A stretch of 64,000 nt of DNA from Sedimentitalea sp042687825 (lineage in GTDB: Bacteria; Pseudomonadota; Alphaproteobacteria; Rhodobacterales; Rhodobacteraceae). A program made the translations under genes and the position numbers. The notes below the pieces were generated by a model that made no database searches, was not told the origin of the DNA, and saw only the letters and a program-made list of their open reading frames with translations. The DNA is taken from contig NZ_JBHUQE010000003.1 of NCBI RefSeq assembly GCF_042687825.1, positions 231,971 through 295,970 on the forward strand, read 5' to 3'. Positions 32,411 to 40,800 of this stretch are shown piece after piece; position 1 is the stretch's first letter; each line of letters opens with the position of its first letter.

Positions 32411-34360
32411 TTACGCCAACAGATCCGGTGCCGTCGCTTCGCGGCTCAGGGTGGCGGTCACCTCGGCCAGGGGCTGCACGCTGGTACGCTTTTCGCCCAG
32501 CCGGCGCAGCGACACGGTGCGCTCTTCGACCTCGCGCTGTCCGACGGCCAGGATCACCGGAACCTTGCCCACCGAATGCTCACGCACCTTGTAATTGATC
32601 TTTTCGTTGCGGATATCGGCCTCGGCACGTACGCCGGCGGCCTGCAATTCAGCCACGACCTCGTGCACATAGTCGTCGGCCTCTGACGTGATCGAGGCCA
32701 CGACCACCTGCCTGGGCGCCATCCAGAATGGCAGCTTGCCGGCATGCTGTTCGATCAGGATGCCGATGAAGCGTTCGAAACTGCCCAGGATCGCCCGGTG
32801 CAGCATGACCGGCCGGTGCTTGGCCCCATCGGCGCCGATATAGGTGGCGTCCAGACGTTCGGGCAGCACGAAATCGGCCTGGAACGTGCCCAACTGCCAT
32901 TCGCGGCCGATCGCGTCGGTCAGCTTGAAGTCCAGTTTCGGCCCATAGAATGCGCCTTCGCCGGGATCCAGTTCGAAATCGTCGGTCACGGTGCGGATTG
33001 CCGCCTCCAGCGCGGCCTCGGCCTTGTCCCAGATTTCATCCGAGCCGGCGCGCACCTCGGGACGGGTCGAGAACTTGATGTCGAAACTCTCGAACCCGAG
33101 ATCGCGATAGACCGCCGACAGCATCTGGATGAACCGCGCAGTTTCGTCCTTGATCTGATCCTCGGTGCAAAAAATATGCGCGTCGTCCTGGGTAAAGCCG
33201 CGCACCCGCATCAGCCCGTGCAGCGCGCCCGAGGGTTCGTAGCGGTTGCACGAGCCGAACTCGGCCATGCGCAGGGGCAGGTCGCGATAGGATTTCAGCC
33301 CGTGATTGTAGATCTGCACGTGGCAGGGACAGTTCATCGGCTTCAGCGCGTTGATCGACTTTTCGCGGGCATGTTCCTCGTCGACTTCGACGATGAACAT
33401 GTTCTCCTGGTATTTCTCCCAGTGCCCCGAGGCTTCCCACAGCTTGCGGTCGACGACCTGCGGGGTGTTCACCTCGACATAGCCGTGCCGGCGCTGCTGG
33501 CGGCGCATGTAATCCTGCAGCGAGGTATAGACGGTCCAGCCGGCCGGATGCCAGAACACCTGGCCCGGCGCCTCTTCCTGCATGTGGAACAGGTCCATCT
33601 CGCGGCCCAGCTTGCGGTGGTCGCGCTTGGCGGCCTCTTCCAGCATGTTCAGATAGGCCCGCAGCTTTTCCTTGCCGGTAAAGGCCACGCCATAGATGCG
33701 CTGCAGCATGGCGCGGTCGCTGTCGCCGCGCCAATAGGCCCCGGCGATGCTCATCAGCTTGAACGCGTCGCCGGGCACCTGGCCGGTATGCTGCAGATGC
33801 GGCCCGCGGCACAGATCCTGCCAGTGGCCGTGCCAGTACATGCGCAGAGGCTCGTCGCCGGGAATGGCGTCGATCAGCTCGACCTTGTACGGCTCGTTGT
33901 TGGCCTTGTAGAATTCGATCGCCCGTTCGCGCTCCCAGACCTCGGTGGTCACTGGCTCGCGCTTGTTGATGATCTCTTTCATCTTCTTTTCGATCAGCCC
34001 CAGATCCTCGGGGGTGAACGGTTCGGCGCGGTCGAAATCGTAGTACCAGCCGTTTTCGATCACCGGGCCGATGGTCACCTTGGTGGCGGGCCAGATTTCC
34101 TGCACGGCGCGGGCCATGATATGGGCCAGGTCGTGACGCACCAGCTCGTTGGCCTGGGCCTCGTCTTTCATCGTGTGAATGGCGATGCTGGCATCGGCCT
34201 CGATCGGCCAGGCCAGATCCCAGTGGCGGCCGTTGACGGTGGCGCTGATCGCCTTTTTGGCCAGCGAGTTGGAAATGTCAGCGGCGACCTGGGCGGCGGT
34301 GATGCCGGCCTCGTAGCTGCGTGCATTGCCATCGGGAAAAGTGAGAGAGATTTGAGCCAT
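32411..34360 (-). CDS. thrS: Threonyl-tRNA synthetase
   Basis: A 649-residue class II aminoacyl-tRNA synthetase with the full domain order: TGS (MAQISLTFPDG onward), the editing domain with HDLAHIMARAV, the catalytic core with motif 2 and the zinc site (MNCPCHVQIYNH; FGSCNRYEPSGALHG) and the anticodon-binding domain at the C terminus. GAGGAGG precedes the ATG at 34360, matching the family start. It charges tRNA-Thr in the cytosol. Confidence 0.97.
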   Translation of the reverse strand: MAQISLTFPDGNARSYEAGITAAQVAADISNSLAKKAISATVNGRHWDLAWPIEADASIAIHTMKDEAQANELVRHDLAHIMARAVQEIWPATKVTIGPVIENGWYYDFDRAEPFTPEDLGLIEKKMKEIINKREPVTTEVWERERAIEFYKANNEPYKVELIDAIPGDEPLRMYWHGHWQDLCRGPHLQHTGQVPGDAFKLMSIAGAYWRGDSDRAMLQRIYGVAFTGKEKLRAYLNMLEEAAKRDHRKLGREMDLFHMQEEAPGQVFWHPAGWTVYTSLQDYMRRQQRRHGYVEVNTPQVVDRKLWEASGHWEKYQENMFIVEVDEEHAREKSINALKPMNCPCHVQIYNHGLKSYRDLPLRMAEFGSCNRYEPSGALHGLMRVRGFTQDDAHIFCTEDQIKDETARFIQMLSAVYRDLGFESFDIKFSTRPEVRAGSDEIWDKAEAALEAAIRTVTDDFELDPGEGAFYGPKLDFKLTDAIGREWQLGTFQADFVLPERLDATYIGADGAKHRPVMLHRAILGSFERFIGILIEQHAGKLPFWMAPRQVVVASITSEADDYVHEVVAELQAAGVRAEADIRNEKINYKVREHSVGKVPVILAVGQREVEERTVSLRRLGEKRTSVQPLAEVTATLSREATAPDLLA

Positions 34361-34634
34361 GTCGGCCTCCTCGTCGGTTTGGCGCCCACTGAACGCCCGG
34401 TTGCGGGTTATGTACAAAGGTCTGTTTGGCGAGGCTCCTTGGCCAAGTCAACCGCTGAACGCGGGCGCTGAATACGGTCGTTGCGACCTGTCACACTTGC
34501 GAAACAGCGGGCACCCTTTCTGGTCGGCGCAAAGTCCCGCGCCATCGGGAACTTGCCAATATGGACAGTCCCTTTTCTTTGCGGCTAGATGCGACGATGC
34601 ATTTTGATCGGTATCGAACCGGGAGTTTTTCGAG

Positions 34635-35747
34635 ATGAAATCTGCGCCAGTTCGTCTATTGGCCTGTCTTGCGGTATGCAGCCTCGTTGTCTCCTGCGGC
34701 CGCGATCCTGACCTGGTCGGCATCGACAATGCCGAGACGCCTGTCGCCCAGCAGCGCGAGGCTGTGAAACGCAAGGTCTTTATCGCCACAACGCGCGAAG
34801 CCTCTGAAGTCACGGCCGTTTTTTATTCCAGGGACCGGGCACCAGAACTGGGATTTGCCTCGGTGGTCGTGTCGATCCCGCCGAACCACCAGCCGGGGCA
34901 GTTGGAGCGTCCAAAGCGGCTGCCACCCGACCCGCAGTCCGAATTTGCCGTGGTCGAACCGACGGTCTACGGGACCAGCAATGCCTTTGTGGCGAACATC
35001 AACCGCGAACTGGCCAAGCTGCCGCCGCGGGACCGCAAGGTTTTGCTGTTCGTGCATGGCTACAACAACACGGTCAGCGACTCGATCCTGCGCATGGCGC
35101 AATTTGTCGAGGATACCAATTTCACCGGGGTGCCGGTGTTGTTCTCCTGGGCCTCGGCCGCCAAGGCGACCCTCTATGTCTATGACCTGAACAGTGCCCT
35201 GACGGCCCGTCCGCGTTTGCTGGAAACTGCCAGCGTTTTGAGCAGGACCAACGCGTCTGGCTTTGATCTGTTCGCACATTCCATGGGGTCGATGCTGACC
35301 GTCGAGGCGATCGTTCAGGCCAGCATCGCCGGCAAGTACGATGCCAAGAGCCGACTGGACAACGTCATGCTGGCATCGCCGGACATCGACCTGGACCTGT
35401 TCAAGTCGCAGCTTGAGCATCTGGCCGAGAAGGACCGGAATTTCTATATCTTCGTGTCAAAGGACGACAAGGCACTGGGTTTTGCCCGACGCATTTCCGG
35501 TGGTGTGACGCGGGTCGGTGCGGCGGATGCACAGACGTTGGCACCGCTGGGGGTGACGGTCATCGATCTCAGCCTGATCGAGGATTCGACCTCGGGCACG
35601 CATTCCAAATTCGCCGGGTCGCCCGAAGTCGTGCAACTGATCGGCAAAAGTCTGAAGGCCGATCACTACAAGGAGCCGCGCAATCAATCGACCCTGATCG
35701 AGGTGCTGGACGGGGTTCCCGTCCTGCATGTTCTGGTGCCCGACTGA
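34635..35747 (+). CDS. Alpha/beta hydrolase lipoprotein, DUF900 family
   Basis: A 370-residue predicted lipoprotein. The signal ends in the lipobox LVVSC with Cys21. The DUF900 hydrolase domain includes LLFVHGYNNTV (oxyanion-hole region), the nucleophile elbow FAHSMGSML, LASPDIDLDLF and a late His in SGTHSKF, giving a likely Ser-Asp-His triad. Anchored in the envelope, it could cleave esters or lipids; the substrate is unknown. It stands alone between thrS (divergent) and a convergent membrane protein gene. Confidence 0.85.
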   Translation: MKSAPVRLLACLAVCSLVVSCGRDPDLVGIDNAETPVAQQREAVKRKVFIATTREASEVTAVFYSRDRAPELGFASVVVSIPPNHQPGQLERPKRLPPDPQSEFAVVEPTVYGTSNAFVANINRELAKLPPRDRKVLLFVHGYNNTVSDSILRMAQFVEDTNFTGVPVLFSWASAAKATLYVYDLNSALTARPRLLETASVLSRTNASGFDLFAHSMGSMLTVEAIVQASIAGKYDAKSRLDNVMLASPDIDLDLFKSQLEHLAEKDRNFYIFVSKDDKALGFARRISGGVTRVGAADAQTLAPLGVTVIDLSLIEDSTSGTHSKFAGSPEVVQLIGKSLKADHYKEPRNQSTLIEVLDGVPVLHVLVPD

Positions 35748-35767
35748 TCTGATGCGGCTGCGCCCGC

Positions 35768-36772
35768 CTAGCGGGCTGGGACCGGAACACCCGCGCGGAT
35801 GGCCTGAGAAAATCCTGAGACCAGCCCGACGGCCCTGGCCTGGGGCGCGATCCGGCCCAGAGCGCGCAGTTCGGCCATCGTATGGCGCCTGTCCAGCGCG
35901 CCACGCTCATAGGCATAGTCCGGCAGATAACCGTTCGCCAGCAGCCGCCAATCCAACGGCAGGCCGTTGCCGATGGCATCCATCATCCTGAGTACGACCG
36001 TGGTGCAATTGGTGCTGATCGAGTTGTAGAATTCGGGTTGCGCTGCCAGGGCATTGGCATCGCGCACATACTCCCTCAGCAGGGCACGGGCCATTTCCAT
36101 GGGCACGGACAGACGAAACAGCTGCACATCCTCGCCCCGGACGTTGCTGCGCACACCGACCACATCCTGCTCGACACTGGCAATGATGACCAGCGTATTG
36201 GTCTTGAAGAAATCGGCGATTGGCGAGAACCCCCCGCCGACCTCGCGCCGCACCTCGACCGACCAGGCTAGGTACTGACCTTCGGCAAAGCCGAAACTGA
36301 CGATGAAATGCGCCATGGCCGGTCCCGCCCAATAGGACAGGAACATGTCCACTGATTGCAGCTGACTCAGATCGTAGCGGCGCGTCGTCCAGTTGACGGA
36401 ATAGTCGTCATCGCTGCGCCAGTCGAATTCCCGGATATTGGTCAACGTCAGCAGATCGCCGTCGATCCGGCCGGTGACCTGGCGGGCGACATCGGGCGAC
36501 CAGTTGCCCGTGGCCGGGGGGGGGATCGACAGCCACCAGGTCAGCAGGCCGGCAAAGACCAGTGCGAACAGGCCCAGAGCACCGATGCGGCGCGCGCCGA
36601 ACTGTGCCAGCACGATGGCAGCACCGAACAGGCCAAAGCCGCCGCTGACGGCCATCCGCCAGGTCTCCGGGCCGGGCAGGCGGAACCACAGGGCCAGCGC
36701 GCCCCACGCCGTTGCGACCATCACGATCAGGATGACGATTGCGATGGCGGTGTATCTGAAGAGCCTGAGCAT
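35768..36772 (-). CDS. DUF4105 (Lnb N-terminal periplasmic domain) membrane protein
   Basis: A 334-residue protein with about three N-terminal transmembrane segments (IAIVILIVMVATAWGALALW, an AVSGGFGLFGAAIVL stretch, ALGLFALVFAGLLTWWL). A soluble domain with FYNSISTNCTTVVLRMMDAI follows. The NCTT element in this context is typical of DUF4105, thought to be a papain-like periplasmic domain. Function is unknown. The start at 36772 (MLRLFRYTA) places the first helix correctly; a start 54 bases upstream is possible but adds residues without family character. Confidence 0.75.
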   Translation of the reverse strand: MLRLFRYTAIAIVILIVMVATAWGALALWFRLPGPETWRMAVSGGFGLFGAAIVLAQFGARRIGALGLFALVFAGLLTWWLSIPPPATGNWSPDVARQVTGRIDGDLLTLTNIREFDWRSDDDYSVNWTTRRYDLSQLQSVDMFLSYWAGPAMAHFIVSFGFAEGQYLAWSVEVRREVGGGFSPIADFFKTNTLVIIASVEQDVVGVRSNVRGEDVQLFRLSVPMEMARALLREYVRDANALAAQPEFYNSISTNCTTVVLRMMDAIGNGLPLDWRLLANGYLPDYAYERGALDRRHTMAELRALGRIAPQARAVGLVSGFSQAIRAGVPVPAR

Positions 36773-36935
36773 GGCCTGCCTGCATTGCGATGCCTCCGGT
36801 CTAGATGGGCCCAGGTGGCAGTTCAATCCCGCCGTTCGTCGGGTGTTGCGGCGTCAGGCTTTTCACCGGCTGCGCGGATCGGTAATTGCAGCTTTGGCCC
36901 CGGCGTGCATGATCGGCGCAAATCAAGGAGACGAC

Positions 36936-37697
36936 ATGACCGAAGCCACATATCTGGACAGTCCGCAGGGACGGCGCATCGCCTATCACTACAGCCCCGG
37001 CGCCGGACCCTGCATCGTGTTTTTAGGCGGATTGAAATCGGACATGCAGGGCACCAAGGCGGTGCATCTGGAAACCTGGGCGCGGGCGCGCGGTCAGGCC
37101 TTTTTGCGTTTCGACTATTCCGGACATGGCGAAAGCAGCGGCCGGTTCAAGGATGGCTGTATCGGCGACTGGGCCGAGGACAGCCTGGCCGCCGTCAGCG
37201 CCCTGACCCAGGGGCCGCTGTTGCTGGTCGGCTCGTCCATGGGCGGCTGGCAGGCGCTGTTGCTGGCCCGCGCGATCCCCGAGCGGATCGTCGGCATGGT
37301 CACCATCGCCGCCGCGCCGGATTTCACCGAGGATGGCTATTGGGCAAATTTCACCCCGGCGCAGAAACAGGCGCTGGAGACGGTAGGTCATGTGGAACTG
37401 CCTTCGGACTATATGGAACCCTATATCATCACCAGACGCATGATCGAGGACGGGCGGCGGCAATTGGTATTGCGCGCGCCGCTGGCGCTGCCCTTTCCGG
37501 TGCGCTGCCTGCAGGGCACCGCCGACACTGCGGTCAGCACAGAAACCGCGCTGCGCCTGCTGGGGCACGCCACCTGTCCCGACATGCGCCTGACGCTGGT
37601 CAAGGATGCCGATCACCGGTTCTCGGACGGCCCCTGCCTGGAGCTGATCGAGGCGGCGGTTGCCGACATTCTGTCCGGCCACACCGGCGCGGGCTGA
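36936..37697 (+). CDS. Alpha/beta hydrolase
   Basis: A 253-residue cytosolic serine hydrolase. It has IVFLGGLKSDMQGTK (oxyanion region), FDYSGHGES, the nucleophile elbow VGSSMGGWQ, the acid in QGTADTAV and the catalytic His in DADHRFSD. The set resembles the ABHD10/PF12146-like hydrolases found widely in Alphaproteobacteria. AAGGAGACGAC precedes the ATG. The substrate is unknown. It is followed 50 bases later by a VOC protein gene in the same direction. Confidence 0.87.
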   Translation: MTEATYLDSPQGRRIAYHYSPGAGPCIVFLGGLKSDMQGTKAVHLETWARARGQAFLRFDYSGHGESSGRFKDGCIGDWAEDSLAAVSALTQGPLLLVGSSMGGWQALLLARAIPERIVGMVTIAAAPDFTEDGYWANFTPAQKQALETVGHVELPSDYMEPYIITRRMIEDGRRQLVLRAPLALPFPVRCLQGTADTAVSTETALRLLGHATCPDMRLTLVKDADHRFSDGPCLELIEAAVADILSGHTGAG

Positions 37698-37746
37698 ACT
37701 TACAACTTGGGGCGCGTCATTTGCGCCGGCCGATCGGAGGCAGGAC

Positions 37747-38175
37747 ATGGATCAAAGAATCAGCCTGATCACGCTGGGGGTCGCGGACCCGGCCAGGGCC
37801 GCGGTTTTTTACGAGGCGCTGGGCTGGCAGAGGGTCGAAACGCCGGACGGGGTGATCGCCTTTGACCTGATCGGTCAGACGCTGGGACTGTATCCACTGA
37901 ATAATCTGGCCGAGGATATCGGGGTGCCGGCAGACACGCTCGGCCAGGGGGCGGTGACCCTCGGCTATAACTGCCGGGAAAAATCAGAGGTCGCGACGGT
38001 GCTGGCCGCCGCAAAGGCGGCCGGTGCCGACATCCTGAAACCGGCCAGCGACGTGTTCTGGGGCGGGCATCACGGCTATTTCCGGGCGCCGGATGGCAGC
38101 ATCTGGGAGGTCGCGTTCAACCCCTTTTCACCACTGTCGCCCGAGGGCGCATTTCGCTGGAACGGCTACAGCTGA
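37747..38175 (+). CDS. VOC family protein
   Basis: A 142-residue glyoxalase/bleomycin-resistance fold protein with two beta-alpha-beta-beta-beta modules: ISLITLGVADPARAAVFYE at the start and GGHHGYFRAPDGSIWEVAFNP near the end. Metal ligands are not complete in the usual positions, so enzymatic activity is uncertain. CGGAGG lies before the ATG. The stop overlaps the next start by one base (TGATG), so it is translationally coupled to the following unknown gene. Confidence 0.82.
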   Translation: MDQRISLITLGVADPARAAVFYEALGWQRVETPDGVIAFDLIGQTLGLYPLNNLAEDIGVPADTLGQGAVTLGYNCREKSEVATVLAAAKAAGADILKPASDVFWGGHHGYFRAPDGSIWEVAFNPFSPLSPEGAFRWNGYS

Positions 38176-38819
38176 TGCGCCGCCCGGCCAGCATGCGCGG
38201 CCTTGAAAATCTGGGCCGGGTGCGCCTGTCGCGGCATTTCTTCATGCGCGATTTCCTGTATTCCGAAATCGGCAATTTTCACACGCTGCAGAACATTCCC
38301 GACAATCCGGATCTGGCGATCGAGACCGGGCGGGCCTTTTGCGAAACCCTGATGGACCCGCTGGAAGAGACCTTTGGCCGGGTGGCCGTGCGGTCGGGCT
38401 ATCGCTCGGCGGCGCTGAACCGGTTCGGCAACGAGAACCGTCTGAACTGCGCGCGCAACGAACACCCGCTGGAATGCCATATCTGGGATCGCGGCACCGG
38501 AGAAGCGCGCATTGCCGGGGCGTCGCTGGTCATTCCGTGGTTTGCCGATCAATACGCGCGGGGGCGCGACTGGCGTGACCTGGCCTGGTGGCTGCACGAC
38601 CATCTGGATTATTCCGAGATCTGGTTCTTTCCCAGGCTCTGCGCCTTTAACCTGGCCTGGCGGCCACAGCCGCTGCGGCGCATCGACAGCTATATCGCGC
38701 CCCGGGGCCGGTTGCTGGTCGCCGGGCAGACGCCCGATGAAACGACGGATCAGCGGCGCGCGCGCTATGCCGATTTCCCACCCTTTCGGGGCACGGCGTC
38801 ACCCATGGCCAGGCGGTGA
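38175..38819 (+). CDS. Conserved protein with M15 peptidase-like motif
   Basis: A 214-residue protein without signal peptide. LSRHFFMRDFLYSEIG near the N terminus and VRSGYRSAALNRFGNENR with CARNEHPLECHIWDRG in the middle resemble the SGYRS-N and His-x-x-Asp pattern of M15-type D-Ala-D-Ala carboxypeptidases. The zinc ligands are not convincingly complete. It is coupled to the VOC gene by a one-base overlap and abuts the convergent next gene with no spacer. Function unknown. Confidence 0.7.
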   Translation: MRRPASMRGLENLGRVRLSRHFFMRDFLYSEIGNFHTLQNIPDNPDLAIETGRAFCETLMDPLEETFGRVAVRSGYRSAALNRFGNENRLNCARNEHPLECHIWDRGTGEARIAGASLVIPWFADQYARGRDWRDLAWWLHDHLDYSEIWFFPRLCAFNLAWRPQPLRRIDSYIAPRGRLLVAGQTPDETTDQRRARYADFPPFRGTASPMARR

Positions 38820-39395
38820 TCAGTAAAGCTTGGCGCGCTCTTCCTTGCTGAGCAGGTGTATGGGGGCCACCGGTGCGCCGCTGGCCGCGTCAAAGAACGG
38901 CGTTTGCCGCCAGCGGCCCGACAGGCGCGCCGCGCCCATGCGGGTCAACAGGTTCCAGGCCAGCCGGCCAGCGCCGCGGTGTTTGGACGCACCGCCCGGT
39001 TGCGGGATGAAGCAATGCGCCTGGATCGGCCCCAGTTTGGCGGCATCGTCAAGTCGCGCCACACGCACGGCGGCAAAGGGCAGGCCCGGTCGGGCCAGCG
39101 TGTTGAACAGCGGCACCTTGCAGCAACCGGCATACCAGCGCAGCGGCCCCTTTGGCCCCAAGCGCAGCACGGCCAGATGTTCCGCGCCGCTGTCCACATG
39201 CACCGTGTCGGGTGTGGTCTGATACAGATCGACCCCCTCGGGGCCCGGATCCGGCTGGTTCAGATACAGTTCCGCCGCGCGGCAATCGCGGCAATGGCAG
39301 ATCAGATGCGTCCCGGCCCTGGGGCCGGCCGGCGAGATGTGCCCACGGATTTGCCCGCATTCGCAGGCAAATCCGATAGTCGCCGGGTCCGCCAT
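38820..39395 (-). CDS. DUF6151 (GFA/CENP-V-like) zinc-binding protein
   Basis: A 191-residue protein. The start IGFACECGQIRG, then LICHCRDCRA and YAGCCKVPLFNT, give a cysteine pattern like the glutathione-dependent formaldehyde-activating (GFA/CENP-V) fold, which binds structural zinc. This fits the DUF6151 group. Catalytic function is unknown. It lies 12 bases after the phaZ start-to-stop unit on the same strand, so it may be read through from the phaZ promoter. Confidence 0.75.
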   Translation of the reverse strand: MADPATIGFACECGQIRGHISPAGPRAGTHLICHCRDCRAAELYLNQPDPGPEGVDLYQTTPDTVHVDSGAEHLAVLRLGPKGPLRWYAGCCKVPLFNTLARPGLPFAAVRVARLDDAAKLGPIQAHCFIPQPGGASKHRGAGRLAWNLLTRMGAARLSGRWRQTPFFDAASGAPVAPIHLLSKEERAKLY

Positions 39396-39407
39396 CTAAC
39401 GGCGGCC

Positions 39408-40685
39408 TTATTCGGCCGCGACGTTGGTGTTGGCGGCTTTCTTGCCGCGCGCCTTGCCGCTGTTGGCGTTCATGAATTCAAACACCAGCGGGCGGATATT
39501 GTCGCGCCAGGACTTGCCGGCAAAGATGCCGTAATGGCCGGCGCCGGGCTCGACATGGCTGGCCTTCATGCTGTCGGGCAGGCCGGTGCACAGATCCAGC
39601 GCGGCGATACACTGGCCGGGGGCCGAGATATCGTCCTTGGCGCCTTCGACGGTCTTGACGGCGACCTTGGTGATCTTGCCGATATCGACCTTGTGTCCGT
39701 CGACGACAAATTCGTTCCGTGCGATCTCGCGCTGCTTGAAGATGCGTTCGACGGTGGACAGGTAGAACTCGGCCGGCATGTCCATGACCGCCAGATATTC
39801 GTCGTAGAACCGGTTGTGCGCATCGTGATCCGAGGCTTCGCCGCGCGCCACCCGCAGAATCTGATCGTAGAACGCCATGCCGTGGCGTTCCGCATTCATC
39901 GACATGAACGACTGCAGTTGCAGCAGGCCGGGATAGACCATGCGCCCGACACCGGGATATTTGAACCCGACGCGCTGAATCATGGTTTCCTCAAGCTGAC
40001 CCATGGTAACGCGCCGGCCGAAATCGGTGACGTCGGTCGGGGTGGCGTCCGGATCGACCGGGCCGCCGATCAGGGTCAGGCTGCGCGGCTGCGCGTCCGG
40101 GTCCTGCTCGGCCAGATAGGCGGTTGCCGCCAGGGTCAGCGGCGCCGGCTGACAGACCGCGATGACGTGAATGTCGGGACCCAGGGCGCGCATGAAATCG
40201 ACCAGGTAAAGGGTATAATCCTCGATGTCGAACTTGCCGGCCGAAACCGGGATGTCGCGGGCGTTGTGCCAGTCGGTCGTGTAGACATCGCAATCGACCA
40301 GCAGGGATTTCACCGTGCTGCGCATGAGTGTGGCATAGTGTCCCGACATCGGCGCAACCAAGAGAACCTTGCGTTCCTTTGTCTCGCGGCCGGGCACGGA
40401 AAAGCTGATCAGATCGCCGAACGGACGCTCGACGACGGTCTCGATATTCACCAGATGGTCCTTGCCATCCGTGCAGGTAAAGGTGCGGATGCCCCAGTCT
40501 GGCTTCGCCACCATGCGTGAAAACGTGCGCTCCGTCACTTCGCCCCAAGCCGCCATCCAGTTGAGTGCGGGGTTTGGAATCATGCTGAAAATCGGGTACG
40601 ATGCCAAGGCAAGGGCAGAGGCGCCCATCCATTGGTTGGTGTTGCGCGCCGTTTCCATCAGGTCGTAGGTCATCATGTAGCGCAT
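39408..40685 (-). CDS. phaZ: Intracellular poly(3-hydroxybutyrate) depolymerase
   Basis: A 425-residue intracellular PHB depolymerase that mobilises storage granules. The active-site cysteine is Cys178 in HVIAVCQPAP, the Cys version of a lipase box typical for this enzyme type, with late elements VEGAKDDISAPGQ (Asp) and EPGAGHYGIFAGKSW (His). The start at 40685 (MRYMMTYDLMETARN) matches the family; an ATG 21 bases upstream is less likely. It is divergent from phaC, and a PhaR-type operator lies between them. Confidence 0.95.
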   Translation of the reverse strand: MRYMMTYDLMETARNTNQWMGASALALASYPIFSMIPNPALNWMAAWGEVTERTFSRMVAKPDWGIRTFTCTDGKDHLVNIETVVERPFGDLISFSVPGRETKERKVLLVAPMSGHYATLMRSTVKSLLVDCDVYTTDWHNARDIPVSAGKFDIEDYTLYLVDFMRALGPDIHVIAVCQPAPLTLAATAYLAEQDPDAQPRSLTLIGGPVDPDATPTDVTDFGRRVTMGQLEETMIQRVGFKYPGVGRMVYPGLLQLQSFMSMNAERHGMAFYDQILRVARGEASDHDAHNRFYDEYLAVMDMPAEFYLSTVERIFKQREIARNEFVVDGHKVDIGKITKVAVKTVEGAKDDISAPGQCIAALDLCTGLPDSMKASHVEPGAGHYGIFAGKSWRDNIRPLVFEFMNANSGKARGKKAANTNVAAE

Positions 40686-40765
40686 TTCGGGACTCCATCC
40701 GTTCATTTTCGATCCTGAGGATCGGACCAACCGTCGCTTTGCCCCCCGAAACCGGCGACGATATT

Positions 40766-40776
40766 CTGCATAGCAG
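40766..40776. promoter_or_regulatory. PhaR-type operator between phaZ and phaC
   Basis: CTGCATAGCAG is an exact CTGC-N3-GCAG dyad, the form reported for PhaR operators in Rhodobacter relatives. It lies 25 bases before the phaC start and 81 bases before the phaZ start, so it could control both. Confidence 0.65.
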
Positions 40777-40800
40777 CAAGATTACGAGGAATTCATAAAA

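Noticed and set aside
32744..34471. Open frame of about 575 codons on the plus strand across thrS
   Set aside because: It lies antisense to a fully conserved threonyl-tRNA synthetase and has no motif; high GC content keeps the opposite frame open.
40686..40706. Upstream ATG (MNGWSPE) as phaZ start
   Set aside because: The family starts at MRYMMTYDLME and GGATGGAG is placed for that ATG.
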